DNA of 64,000 nucleotides, taken from Jiangella endophytica (GTDB taxonomy: Bacteria; Actinomycetota; Actinomycetes; Jiangellales; Jiangellaceae). The stretch lies in NCBI RefSeq assembly GCF_003427025.1, contig NZ_QVAI01000007.1, forward strand, positions 124,001 through 188,000, read 5' to 3'. The notes beneath the pieces are model-generated. The model did not search any database, was not told where the DNA came from, and saw only the letters and a program-made list of their open reading frames with translations. Positions 41,260 through 53,913 of the stretch are shown piece after piece. The position numbers and the translations under genes were made by a program. Numbering within the stretch: the first letter of the stretch is position 1; the number at the start of each line of letters is the position of its first letter.

Positions 41260-41411
41260 AGTCATGATAGATTAACCAAAGTTCGTGATACATCCGGTAG
41301 CAACGTGCGGGGTACCAGTGACAGGGTGGTGGACTTGACGACGGATCGCGGGCATCGCCCCAGGCCGGTCGGCGCCAGCCCGCTCGTCCCCGCCGGAAGC
41401 CGGGGCCGGCG

Positions 41412-42056
41412 ATGAAGGCCGCCCGGTTACGTCCCCGCTGGCCACGCCGGTTCCGCGGCAGCGGGCACCACATGTCCGAGGCGCTGACCGGGCAGGTGCA
41501 CGCCGCACGCGACGGTGCCGAGCTGGCCCAGGCCATGGTCAACAAGAAGGTGTCGCCGGCACAGGCCCGCGAGCGCATCGCCGACATCGAGCACCGCGGC
41601 GACGCGATGCGCGCGGCCCTGGTCGACCGGCTGTCCCGCACCCTGGTCGCGCCGCTGGACCGCGAGGACCTGTTCCGGCTGTCCCGCTCCATCGACGACG
41701 TCCTCGACACGATCCGCGAGTTCGTCCGCGAGGCCGACCTCTACCAGATCCAGCGGCGCAAGACCTACCGCCCGTTCCTCGACCACGTGGTCACCGCCGT
41801 GGAGTCCCTCGACGAGGCGGTCGGCACCCTGTGGAGCGCACCGCAGGAGGTGCCGCTCAAGGCGCTCGACGCGAAGAAGGCCGCACGCAGCATCAGCCGC
41901 GAGTACCAGCAGGAGTTCGCCCGCATCGTCGACGGTGACATGTCGCCCGAGGCGCTCAAGCACCGCGAGCTGATCAAGCGGCTCGACGGCGTGGGCGCCC
42001 GCATCTGCGACGCCGCCGACGTGCTGACCGACGGTGCCCTCAAGCGCGGCTACTGA
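41412..42056 (+). CDS. DUF47/PhoU-like phosphate transport accessory protein
   Basis: A 214-residue helical protein of the DUF47 family (related to PhoU), usually encoded next to PiT transporters as here. Regions such as AQARERIADIEHRGDAMRAALVDRLSRTLVAPLDREDLFRLSRSIDDVLDTIREFVREADLY are characteristic, with the conserved metal-binding ExxxD-like pattern in DREDL and the SIDDVLD motif. The start at ATG 41412 gives a basic N terminus with a rare TTA codon at position 6; ATG 41472 is a shorter alternative. The permease follows after 11 bp. Confidence 0.87.
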   Translation: MKAARLRPRWPRRFRGSGHHMSEALTGQVHAARDGAELAQAMVNKKVSPAQARERIADIEHRGDAMRAALVDRLSRTLVAPLDREDLFRLSRSIDDVLDTIREFVREADLYQIQRRKTYRPFLDHVVTAVESLDEAVGTLWSAPQEVPLKALDAKKAARSISREYQQEFARIVDGDMSPEALKHRELIKRLDGVGARICDAADVLTDGALKRGY

Positions 42057-42067
42057 CGGGCCACCGC

Positions 42068-43015
42068 GTGCCCGAACTGATGATCGCGGTGGGGGTGGTC
42101 TTCGCCCTGATCACCGGCATGAACGACGGCGGCGCTCTGATCGCGCCCGGGTTGCGCATCCCCGGCATGTCCGTCGCGGCCGGCCTGGCCCTGCTCGTCG
42201 CGGCGCTCGTCGCCGTCCCGTTGCTGGTCACGACGGCGGTCGCGGAGACGCTCACCGGCTCGATCGTGCCGACCGACTCGGCGACGCTGGCCATCGGGTT
42301 CGTCGTGGCGATCGTGGTCGCCGCGGGACTGGCCCGGCGCGGGCTCCCGACCAGCCTCACGCTGGCCGTCATCGGCGGCGTCGCCGGTGCCGGCCTGGGT
42401 GCCGGTCTGGCCGTCGAGTGGGCCGCGGTGGTGCGGGTGCTCGCCATCGGCCTGGCCGCCCCGGCCGTCGGCATGCTGCTCGCACTCGCCGGCGCGGCCG
42501 TCTGGCGAACCGCCCGCACCGCCCGCTACCTGGCCACCGTCCGGCGCACCCATGTGGCGGCGTACCTCGCGCAGTGCGTCGCCTACGGCGCCAACGACGG
42601 GCAGAAGACGCTGGTCCTCTTCATCGCCGCGGGCACGGCCGGCGGCGGCCCGGCGACGCCGCGCTGGTGGGCCTACCCGGTCATCGGCGCCGTCTTCGCC
42701 ACCGGCGCCGTGATCGGGCTGCCACGGGTCGCCCGGACCGTCGGCACCGGGATCGTCAACACCCGCGCGCCGCACGCCGTCACCGCCGAGTTCGCCTCGG
42801 CGGCCGCCGTTCTCGGCAGCGCCGCCGCGGGCGCACCCGTCAGCATGACCCAGGCGCTGACCGGCGGGCTGCTCGGCGCGGGCGTCCACGACAGCTACCG
42901 CAGGGTGCGCTGGCGCGTCGTCGCCAACCTGGCGCTCGCCTGGGCCGTCACGCTGCCGGCCGCCTTCGCCCTTGCCGGTGCCGCGGCCCTCGTCGTCGAT
43001 GTCTGGACGGCCTGA
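42068..43015 (+). CDS. PiT-family inorganic phosphate permease
   Basis: A 315-residue membrane protein with about nine helices. Both PiT repeats can be seen: FALITGMNDGGALIAPGLR near the start and QCVAYGANDGQKTLVLFI in the second half, with the paired Asn-Asp that forms the phosphate site. ETLTGSIVPTDSATLAIGF is a further family feature. It takes up phosphate by proton or cation symport. GTG 42068 is used. It forms an operon with the DUF47 gene and continues the phosphate theme of this region. Confidence 0.9.
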   Translation: MPELMIAVGVVFALITGMNDGGALIAPGLRIPGMSVAAGLALLVAALVAVPLLVTTAVAETLTGSIVPTDSATLAIGFVVAIVVAAGLARRGLPTSLTLAVIGGVAGAGLGAGLAVEWAAVVRVLAIGLAAPAVGMLLALAGAAVWRTARTARYLATVRRTHVAAYLAQCVAYGANDGQKTLVLFIAAGTAGGGPATPRWWAYPVIGAVFATGAVIGLPRVARTVGTGIVNTRAPHAVTAEFASAAAVLGSAAAGAPVSMTQALTGGLLGAGVHDSYRRVRWRVVANLALAWAVTLPAAFALAGAAALVVDVWTA

Positions 43016-43020
43016 CCAGC

Positions 43021-43058
43021 GCCCGCGTGCTCCCGGCCGGTGACCGGAGCACGCGGGC
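43021..43058. terminator. 13-bp GC stem between convergent genes
   Basis: Perfect arms GCCCGCGTGCTCC (43021-43033) and its complement (43046-43058) around a 12-base loop lie between the PiT stop (43015) and the carboxylase stop (43073). A bidirectional terminator is likely. Confidence 0.7.
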
Positions 43059-43072
43059 TGCCGTCGACGGCC

Positions 43073-48655
<5,583 letters not shown>

Positions 48656-48820
48656 TCGACCCTGTCAGGCGAATGCCGACACGTGCGTGGATCCTGGGGA
48701 ACAAGGTCTGGGCCTGCGGCTTGTCCGATCCCCACAACCGGCGCTCCCCGGCCGGCACGACGCGGTGCTGTAGCGTCCGGTATCAGCCGAGGGCGCCGAG
48801 GAGTCGATCATGGTAGGACG

Positions 48821-49273
48821 ATGAGATTCGCCGCCGAGCTGCGCCTCAACGCGACGACGGCGACGGGCGTTCCCGTCCCTGATCACATCGTCGACGGCTT
48901 GGGCGGAGGACGCCGGCCGCGGGTCGACGTCACGCTCAACGGCTACGCCTTTCAGACCAGCCTGGGCACCATGTCGGGCCAGGTCATGATCCCGGTCAGC
49001 GCCGCGGTCCGGAGCGCTGCGGGCGTCGCGGCCGGCGACCGCCTCGACGTCGAGATCGAGCTCGCGACCGAACCGGCGCCCGTCGCCGTGCCCGACGACC
49101 TGCGAGCGGCTCTTTCCGACGCGCCCGAAGCGCAGGCCTTCTTCGCCGGGCTCACGTCGAGCCAGCAGCGGGGTTACACCGAGTGGATCGAGCAGGCCAA
49201 GAAGAGCGAGACCCGGCAGCGCCGGCTGGAGCAGGCCGTCGAGGCGCTGGGTCAACGCCGCACGCGGCGTTGA
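48821..49273 (+). CDS. DUF1905/YdeI-like small protein
   Basis: A 150-residue protein with two parts. Residues 1-80 are a DUF1905-type small beta-barrel (ELRLNATTATGVPVPDHIVDGLGGGRRPRVDVTLNGYAF, then VSAAVRSAAGVAAGDRLDVEIEL). Residues 90-150 are a YdeI/OmpD-associated helical tail (VPDDLRAALSDAPEAQAFFAGLTSSQQRGYTEWIEQAKKSETRQRRLEQAVEALGQ). The cellular role of this family is not known. ATG 48821 follows TAGGACG. It is divergent from the carboxylase gene. Confidence 0.85.
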   Translation: MRFAAELRLNATTATGVPVPDHIVDGLGGGRRPRVDVTLNGYAFQTSLGTMSGQVMIPVSAAVRSAAGVAAGDRLDVEIELATEPAPVAVPDDLRAALSDAPEAQAFFAGLTSSQQRGYTEWIEQAKKSETRQRRLEQAVEALGQRRTRR

Positions 49274-49325
49274 CCGGATACGTGCCCTCACGACACGTCC
49301 CCCTCGTGAGCGAACCGGATCCAGC

Positions 49326-49363
49326 GGCGCTGTTGTTGCTGCTCTGCCGATACGAACAGCGCC
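49326..49363. terminator. Possible hairpin between convergent genes
   Basis: Arms GGCGCTGTT (49326-49334) and AACAGCGCC (49355-49363) pair perfectly over a 20-base loop, between the YdeI-like stop and the convergent oxidoreductase stop. The right arm overlaps a 14-base word also found at 23075-23088. Confidence 0.45.
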
Positions 49364-49426
49364 ATGATCATGGTTCCGGGCCCGATTCGGCGTCGGCGAC
49401 GCGCCCCTGGCGGCCACCGAACACGA

Positions 49427-50857
49427 TCACCGACGCCGGGTCGGCCGGCCGTAGGTCTCGAGGAGCCGCAGCCAGATCTCGCTGACGGTGGGGTAGGCGG
49501 GGACGGCGTGCCAGAGCCGGTCGATCGGGACCTCGCCGACGATCGCGATGGTCGCCGAGTGCAGGAGCTCGGCGACGTCCTGGCCGACGAAGGTCGCACC
49601 GACGATCACGCTCCGGCCCTCGTCGACGACGAGCTTGGCACGGCCGGTGTAGCCGTCGGCGTGGAGCTTGGCCCCGGCGACCCGGCCGAGGTCGTACTCG
49701 ACGGCCCGGACGTCGAGCCCCTGGGCGCGAGCCCTCGACTCGGTGAGCCCGACACTGGCGACTTCCGGGTCGGAGAAGACCACGCGGGGCACGGCCAGGT
49801 GATCGGCCGAGGCCGCGTGGTCGCCCCACAGCTCGTCGCTGACGGGCGATCCCTGTAGTCGCGCCGCGATCGCCTCGCCCGCCGCGCGTGCCTGGTACTT
49901 GCCCTGGTGGGTCAGCAGAGCGCGCCCGTTGACGTCTCCGACGGCATAGAGCCAGTCGGTGCCGTCGACGAGCATCGTCTCGTCCACCCGCAGTCCCGGC
50001 CTTGCGTCGAGCCCGATCGTCTCGAGGCCGAGGTGCTCGGTGTTCGGGCGACGCCCGGTGGCGACCAGGAGCTCCTCGGCCCGGAGCTCGGTGCCGTCCG
50101 CCAGGACGACGCTGACGATTCCGTCGTCCCCACGGTCGACTCGCGCAGGCGTGACGCCCAGCCGCAGGTCGACACCCTCGTCGGCCAGGGCGTCGGCGAG
50201 GTGCTCGCCGACGAAGGGCTCCTCGTGGCTCAACAGGCCGTCGCGGGACAGCAGGGTGACTCGCGAGCCGAGGGACGTGAACGCGACGGCGAGCTCCGTG
50301 CCGGCGACCCCGCCGCCGATGACGAGGAGCCGAGGGGGGACGCGGTCGGTGGCGGTCGCATCGCGTGTGGTCCAGGGCGAAGCGGCGGCGAGGCCGGGGA
50401 TCTCGGGCAGGACCGGGACGGAGCCCGTCGCCAGGGCGACCGCCCCCGCTGAGTAGACACGATCATCGACCCGCACCTCGCCCGGCCCGGCGATGCGGCC
50501 GCGGCCGCGAATCAGGTCGATGCCCGCGGAGTCGAGCCAGGAGACCTGGCCGTCGTCCTTCCACTGATCGGTGAACGACGACCGCCGGGCCAGCACCGCG
50601 GAGGCGTCGATGACACCCTCGACCGCTTCGCGGGCTCCGGCGAGCCGTCGGGCCGCCCGGATCGCGTGTCCGCTGCGCAGGAGAGCCTTGGAGGGCATGC
50701 ACGCCCAGTAGGAGCATTCGCCTCCGACGAGTTCGGCCTCGACGATCGCCACGCGCAGGCCGCGCTTGGTCGCGTAGTCGCCCACGTTCTCTCCGGCTGG
50801 GCCGGCGCCGACGACGATCAGGTCGTAGTCGGTTCGACGTCCCTCGGCGCCCGTCAC
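49427..50857 (-). CDS. FAD-dependent pyridine nucleotide-disulfide oxidoreductase
   Basis: A 476-residue class I flavoprotein disulfide reductase, related to mercuric reductase, dihydrolipoamide dehydrogenase and mycothione-reductase-like enzymes. It has the FAD site VVGAGPAGENVGDYATKRG near residues 15-35, redox pair GGECSYWACMPSK, NAD(P) site VIGGGVAGTELAVAF, second FAD site YAVGDVNG and a C-terminal dimerisation domain with the HAVPAYPTVSEIW element. The usual catalytic His-Glu pair is represented by the HAVPAYPTVSE stretch. GTG 50857 overlaps the next stop (GTGA). Operon partners are an HdeD-like protein and an Ohr-type peroxidase, so a thiol-redox or peroxide-defence role is likely. Confidence 0.9.
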   Translation of the reverse strand: MTGAEGRRTDYDLIVVGAGPAGENVGDYATKRGLRVAIVEAELVGGECSYWACMPSKALLRSGHAIRAARRLAGAREAVEGVIDASAVLARRSSFTDQWKDDGQVSWLDSAGIDLIRGRGRIAGPGEVRVDDRVYSAGAVALATGSVPVLPEIPGLAAASPWTTRDATATDRVPPRLLVIGGGVAGTELAVAFTSLGSRVTLLSRDGLLSHEEPFVGEHLADALADEGVDLRLGVTPARVDRGDDGIVSVVLADGTELRAEELLVATGRRPNTEHLGLETIGLDARPGLRVDETMLVDGTDWLYAVGDVNGRALLTHQGKYQARAAGEAIAARLQGSPVSDELWGDHAASADHLAVPRVVFSDPEVASVGLTESRARAQGLDVRAVEYDLGRVAGAKLHADGYTGRAKLVVDEGRSVIVGATFVGQDVAELLHSATIAIVGEVPIDRLWHAVPAYPTVSEIWLRLLETYGRPTRRR

Positions 50858-51462
50858 GCTGCCCCCCGCGGCTGCGAGCCCAGGCGGATGGCGGAGATCA
50901 GGAAGAAGATCCCGCCGAGGACGGCGTAGCCGCCCACTCCGGAGATGCTGTCCGGGTCCTGGAACGACTGTGCCAGGAAGGCGAGCCCGGCCACGATCGA
51001 GATGGCACCGCTCAGGATCTGCGGCACCTGGCCACCGGCACTCCGGCGCAGCACCGCGGTGACGAGCTGGGCGATCCCGGAGGCCGTGGCCCACACGCCC
51101 CAGACCCCGAGGGCGGCGGCGATGGATCCGGTCGACACCCAGCCGAGCGCGATGGCGACGACGACGCTCACCACCACGTTGATCCTCTCCGCCACCCGCG
51201 GACCGGGCGCGCGGTGCTCGGATCGGAGCTGCCAGACGACGGCGGCCGCGTCGGCCAGCGGGTAGGCGACCAGGAGGACGGTCAGCAGCGGTCCGGTATC
51301 GGCCGAGGTCAGGAACAGGAGCAGTGCCCAGGCGACGGCGAAGGCGAAGCGGACCAGGTACAGGCGGCGAAGCGTCGCGCTGAACGGCGGCGGGGAATCC
51401 GGGAGCGCCGCGGTGAACGTGGACGGGGAGGTCGAGTCGGAGGTGGTCACGATGTTCCTCAT
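50854..51462 (-). CDS. HdeD/DUF308-family membrane protein
   Basis: A 202-residue membrane protein with about six short helices in pairs, the pattern of HdeD-like DUF308 proteins (VRFAFAVAWALLLFL, GLAFLAQSFQDPDSISGVGGYAVLGGIFFLISAIRL). The function of the family is poorly known; it is linked to acid or envelope stress in enterobacteria. ATG 51462 overlaps the stop of the OsmC gene (ATGA), and the stop overlaps the oxidoreductase start, so all three are one operon. Confidence 0.82.
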   Translation of the reverse strand: MRNIVTTSDSTSPSTFTAALPDSPPPFSATLRRLYLVRFAFAVAWALLLFLTSADTGPLLTVLLVAYPLADAAAVVWQLRSEHRAPGPRVAERINVVVSVVVAIALGWVSTGSIAAALGVWGVWATASGIAQLVTAVLRRSAGGQVPQILSGAISIVAGLAFLAQSFQDPDSISGVGGYAVLGGIFFLISAIRLGSQPRGAA

Positions 51463-51914
51463 TCGTGGGGGTGGGTGACGGGCTGGGCGACGGTGGTGGT
51501 GACGGTGACGGGCACGTTGCCGCGAGTGGCGACCGAGTAGGGGCACACCTCATGCGCCGCGGCGGCGAGGCTCTCGGCGACCTCCGGGGCGATCCCCGCG
51601 CCGACGTGCACGCGCAGCGCGGCGGTCAGCGCGTAGCCGCCGGCCGCGGCCGGGACGATCGAGACCTCGGCGACGACGGCGGAGTCCACCAACGACACCT
51701 TGCGCCGCGAAGCCACGAGCTTGAGGGCCGAGTGGAAGCACGACGACCAGCCCGCCGCGAACAGCTGCTCCGGGTTGGTCGCCCCGCCCGGGCCGCCCAT
51801 GTCCTTCGGGACGGCGAGCGTCACGTCGAGCAGGCCGTCGTCGGTCACCGCGCGGCCTCCGGCCCGGCCGTCGCCCGTCGAGGTCGCGATGGCGGTGTAC
51901 AGGGGTGCGGGCAT
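51459..51914 (-). CDS. Ohr-type OsmC organic hydroperoxide reductase
   Basis: A 151-residue peroxidase of the Ohr group. The reactive cysteine pair is Cys59 in GWSSCFHSAL and Cys124 in HEVCPYSVATRGN, with the conserved N-terminal TAIATSTGDGRAG and TNPEQLFAAG. It reduces organic hydroperoxides with lipoyl or mycothiol-type thiols; the disulfide oxidoreductase in the same operon could supply reducing power. Regulation is probably by the divergent TetR protein through the palindrome at 51938, in contrast to the usual MarR-type OhrR. Confidence 0.92.
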   Translation of the reverse strand: MPAPLYTAIATSTGDGRAGGRAVTDDGLLDVTLAVPKDMGGPGGATNPEQLFAAGWSSCFHSALKLVASRRKVSLVDSAVVAEVSIVPAAAGGYALTAALRVHVGAGIAPEVAESLAAAAHEVCPYSVATRGNVPVTVTTTVAQPVTHPHE

Positions 51915-51937
51915 CAGGTCCTCCTTGCTTGTCGGGA

Positions 51938-51961
51938 TGTAGAGTTACTAGTACGTCTACA
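51938..51961. promoter_or_regulatory. Candidate TetR operator
   Basis: TGTAGA-N12-TCTACA, a 24-bp near-perfect palindrome with the self-complementary core TACTAGTA, differing only at the two bases flanking the core. It sits 24 bp before the Ohr-like gene and 64 bp before the divergent TetR gene. Size and position are typical for a TetR-family repressor site. Confidence 0.65.
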
Positions 51962-52024
51962 TGGCCGACTCTAGACTGTTCACAGCGCCGGCGCAATCGG
52001 CCTCGGCCAGGAGGGGAGCACGAC

Positions 52025-52657
52025 ATGCACGCCGACACCACCGAACCGGCGATGCGCACCCCGTCGAGGTCTGCCACCAGAGGGCGCATCCTCACCGCCG
52101 CGAACGAGCTGTTCTACGCACACGGCATCCGCGCCACGAGCGCCGACCGCATCATCGAGCAGGTCGGCATCACGAAGGTCACCTTCTACCGCCACTTCCG
52201 CACCAAGAGCGAGCTCGTGGTCGCCTACCTGGAGGAGCAGGCGGCCGCCGAGCGGGCATGGATGCAGAGCGTGCGCCGCAAGGGCGACCCCGTGGGGTCG
52301 CTGCGCGCACTCGCCGCCGGCATCGGCTCCGCGAGCTGCCGGCCGGGATTCCGGGGCTGCGCGTTCATCAACGCGGCGGCGGAGTTCCCCGATCCCGACG
52401 ACCCGGTCCGGGGCGCCGTCGACGCGCACCGCCGCTGGATGCTCGACGAGTTCGCCGGCATCGCCGCGGAGGCCGACGTGGCTGACGTCGACTCCACGGC
52501 GAGGCAGCTGATGATCCTCCGGGACGGCGCGATGGTGACCGGCTACCTCGACGAGCCGTCGTCGGTGGCCGACTCCCTCGGCGCCGCGTTCGCCTCGATC
52601 GTCACGACGGGCGCATCGGCCCTCCGCGAGACGACCGGCGACCCGAAGCGTCCGTGA
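52025..52657 (+). CDS. TetR-family transcriptional regulator
   Basis: A 210-residue repressor. Residues about 15-65 are the TetR helix-turn-helix (TRGRILTAANELFYAHGIRATSADRIIEQVGITKVTFYRHFRTKSELVVAYLEEQ). The C-terminal half has GCAFINAAAEFPDPDDPVR, typical of the group with a conserved cysteine that could sense oxidants or electrophiles. ATG 52025 follows GGAGGGG at 52010-52016. It is divergent from the Ohr operon and likely represses it and itself. Confidence 0.92.
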   Translation: MHADTTEPAMRTPSRSATRGRILTAANELFYAHGIRATSADRIIEQVGITKVTFYRHFRTKSELVVAYLEEQAAAERAWMQSVRRKGDPVGSLRALAAGIGSASCRPGFRGCAFINAAAEFPDPDDPVRGAVDAHRRWMLDEFAGIAAEADVADVDSTARQLMILRDGAMVTGYLDEPSSVADSLGAAFASIVTTGASALRETTGDPKRP

Positions 52658-52663
52658 TACGCG

Positions 52664-52737
52664 TGCCCCCGGTCGGACTCGAACCGACACTGTTCAGCTT
52701 TTAAGGCTGATGCCTCTGCCGATTGGGCTACGGGGGC
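52664..52737 (-). tRNA. Class I tRNA with UAA anticodon
   Basis: A complete 74-nucleotide cloverleaf: acceptor GCCCCCG with CGGGGGC and discriminator A, D arm GCCCAATCGGCAGAGGC, anticodon stem TCAGC with GCTGA, loop CTTAAAA, variable region ACAGT, T arm GTCGG-TTCGAGT-CCGAC. No CCA is encoded. The anticodon TAA (52701-52703 on the opposite strand) should read UUA, a leucine codon. Known bacterial UUA-reading tRNA-Leu molecules (bldA in Streptomyces) are class II with a long variable arm, while this one has only five nucleotides. Amino acid identity is therefore uncertain. It could be a specialised or recoded tRNA, or an inactive relict, although all stems pair. Confidence 0.88.
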
Positions 52738-52840
52738 CGCCCTCAGTATCGCGCCCGGCAGGTCGCCTGTCTCCTGGCGAAACCTCCCATTCCGGACACG
52801 ATCGGATCACGTATGACCGGGCGTGGGCGGCCGGCGCCGG

Positions 52841-53386
52841 CTACAGGTAGGTCTGCCGCGGGAAGACGGCGTGAGCGCCGGCCACGCGGTCGAGGAACAG
52901 GAAGCCCGCACAGTGGTCGATCTCGTGCTGCAGCGCCCTGGCCTCGAACGCGTCGGTCTCGACGACTAACTCCTCGCCGCTGCCGGGCAGCTGTCCGCGG
53001 ACCGTCAGCCGGGTGGCGCGCTTGACGTCGCCGGTGAGGTCGGGGACGGACATGCAGCCCTCGCGGCCCTTCTCCTTGCGCGTCGCCTCGACCACCTCGG
53101 CGTTGCAGAGCACGAACGTGCCGTGGGCGGTGCGGGTCTTCGGGTGCTGGCTGACGTCGACGGCGAAGAGGTGGGCGGCGACGCCGACCTGACAGGCGGC
53201 CAGGCCGACGCAGCCGGGCGAGACGCGCATCGTCGCGACGAGGTCGGCGGCGAGCTGCACGATCGCGGGGTCGGCGGGGTCGGCCGGCGGCGACGGCGCG
53301 GCCAGGACCGGCTCGGGGGCGCGGACGACGGTCAGGACGCGGCCGGGCACCCCGAGGTCGGCCTCGGTCCAGTCGGCGATGCTCAC
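52841..53386 (-). CDS. def: Peptide deformylase
   Basis: A 181-residue metalloenzyme that removes the formyl group from new proteins. All three motifs are present: GCVGLAACQ (58-66), EGCMS (109-113, metal ligand Cys111) and HEIDH (154-158). GTG 53386 overlaps the stop of the ACT-domain gene. Codon 140 is an in-frame TTA (52967-52969), rare in this genome, and the UAA-anticodon tRNA lies 103 bp downstream on the same strand. High-GC actinobacteria usually have several deformylases, so this one may be a conditional copy. Confidence 0.94.
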   Translation of the reverse strand: MSIADWTEADLGVPGRVLTVVRAPEPVLAAPSPPADPADPAIVQLAADLVATMRVSPGCVGLAACQVGVAAHLFAVDVSQHPKTRTAHGTFVLCNAEVVEATRKEKGREGCMSVPDLTGDVKRATRLTVRGQLPGSGEELVVETDAFEARALQHEIDHCAGFLFLDRVAGAHAVFPRQTYL

Positions 53387-53913
53387 AGGACGTCGGTCTC
53401 CTGCGGCCGCAGCGTGACGCCCACGCCCAGCTCGGCGCCGGCGTCGCGCAACGACATGCCGACGGCGTCGGCGTCGGCGTCGGCGGGCAGGTCGACCTCG
53501 GCGACGGCGACGTAGAGGGTGCCGGTGAGCCGGGTCGTGAGGTCGGTGATGTTGCCGCCGGCAGCGGCCAGCACGCCGGTGACGGCGGACACGATGCCGG
53601 GGCGGTCGCCGCCGTGCACCGTCAGCACGTACGGGCGCCGCGAGCGGTCGCCGGAGCCGTCCTCGTCGGGCACGGCGGCGGCGGACACCTTGAGCCGCCC
53701 GTCGGCGGTCAGCGGGGCCAGCGCCTCCTGGACGTCCGCCGGCGACCGGTCGCCGGAGCAGATCAGCATCATGGCGAAGTGACCACGCAGGAGGGTCATG
53801 GTGGAGTCTTCGAGGTTCAGGCCGAGGGCGGCGAGGCCGGCGGTGGCGTCGGCGATGATACCGGGGCGGTCGTGTCCGATGACGGTGACGGCGATGAGGC
53901 TCACAGGCTCCAT
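53383..53913 (-). CDS. Tandem ACT-domain protein, GcvR-like
   Basis: A 176-residue protein with two ACT domains: LIAVTVIGHDRPGIIADATAGLAALGLNLEDSTMTLLRGHFAMMLI (6-51) and VLTVHGGDRPGIVSAVTGVLAAAGGNITDLTTRLTGTLYVAVAEVDLP (96-143). ACT pairs bind amino acids, and GcvR, the closest known protein, represses glycine cleavage through glycine sensing. Its tight coupling with deformylase could tie amino acid or one-carbon status to formyl metabolism, but that is inference. ATG 53913 overlaps the end of the cyclopropane synthase gene by 13 bp; GTG 53904 is an alternative. Confidence 0.85.
   Translation of the reverse strand: MEPVSLIAVTVIGHDRPGIIADATAGLAALGLNLEDSTMTLLRGHFAMMLICSGDRSPADVQEALAPLTADGRLKVSAAAVPDEDGSGDRSRRPYVLTVHGGDRPGIVSAVTGVLAAAGGNITDLTTRLTGTLYVAVAEVDLPADADADAVGMSLRDAGAELGVGVTLRPQETDVL

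Noticed and set aside
52664-52737. tRNA-Lys (UUU) reading of the tRNA
   Set aside because: With the five-pair stem TCAGC/GCTGA the seven-base loop is CTTAAAA, giving anticodon UAA; a UUU anticodon would need a shifted, unpaired stem.
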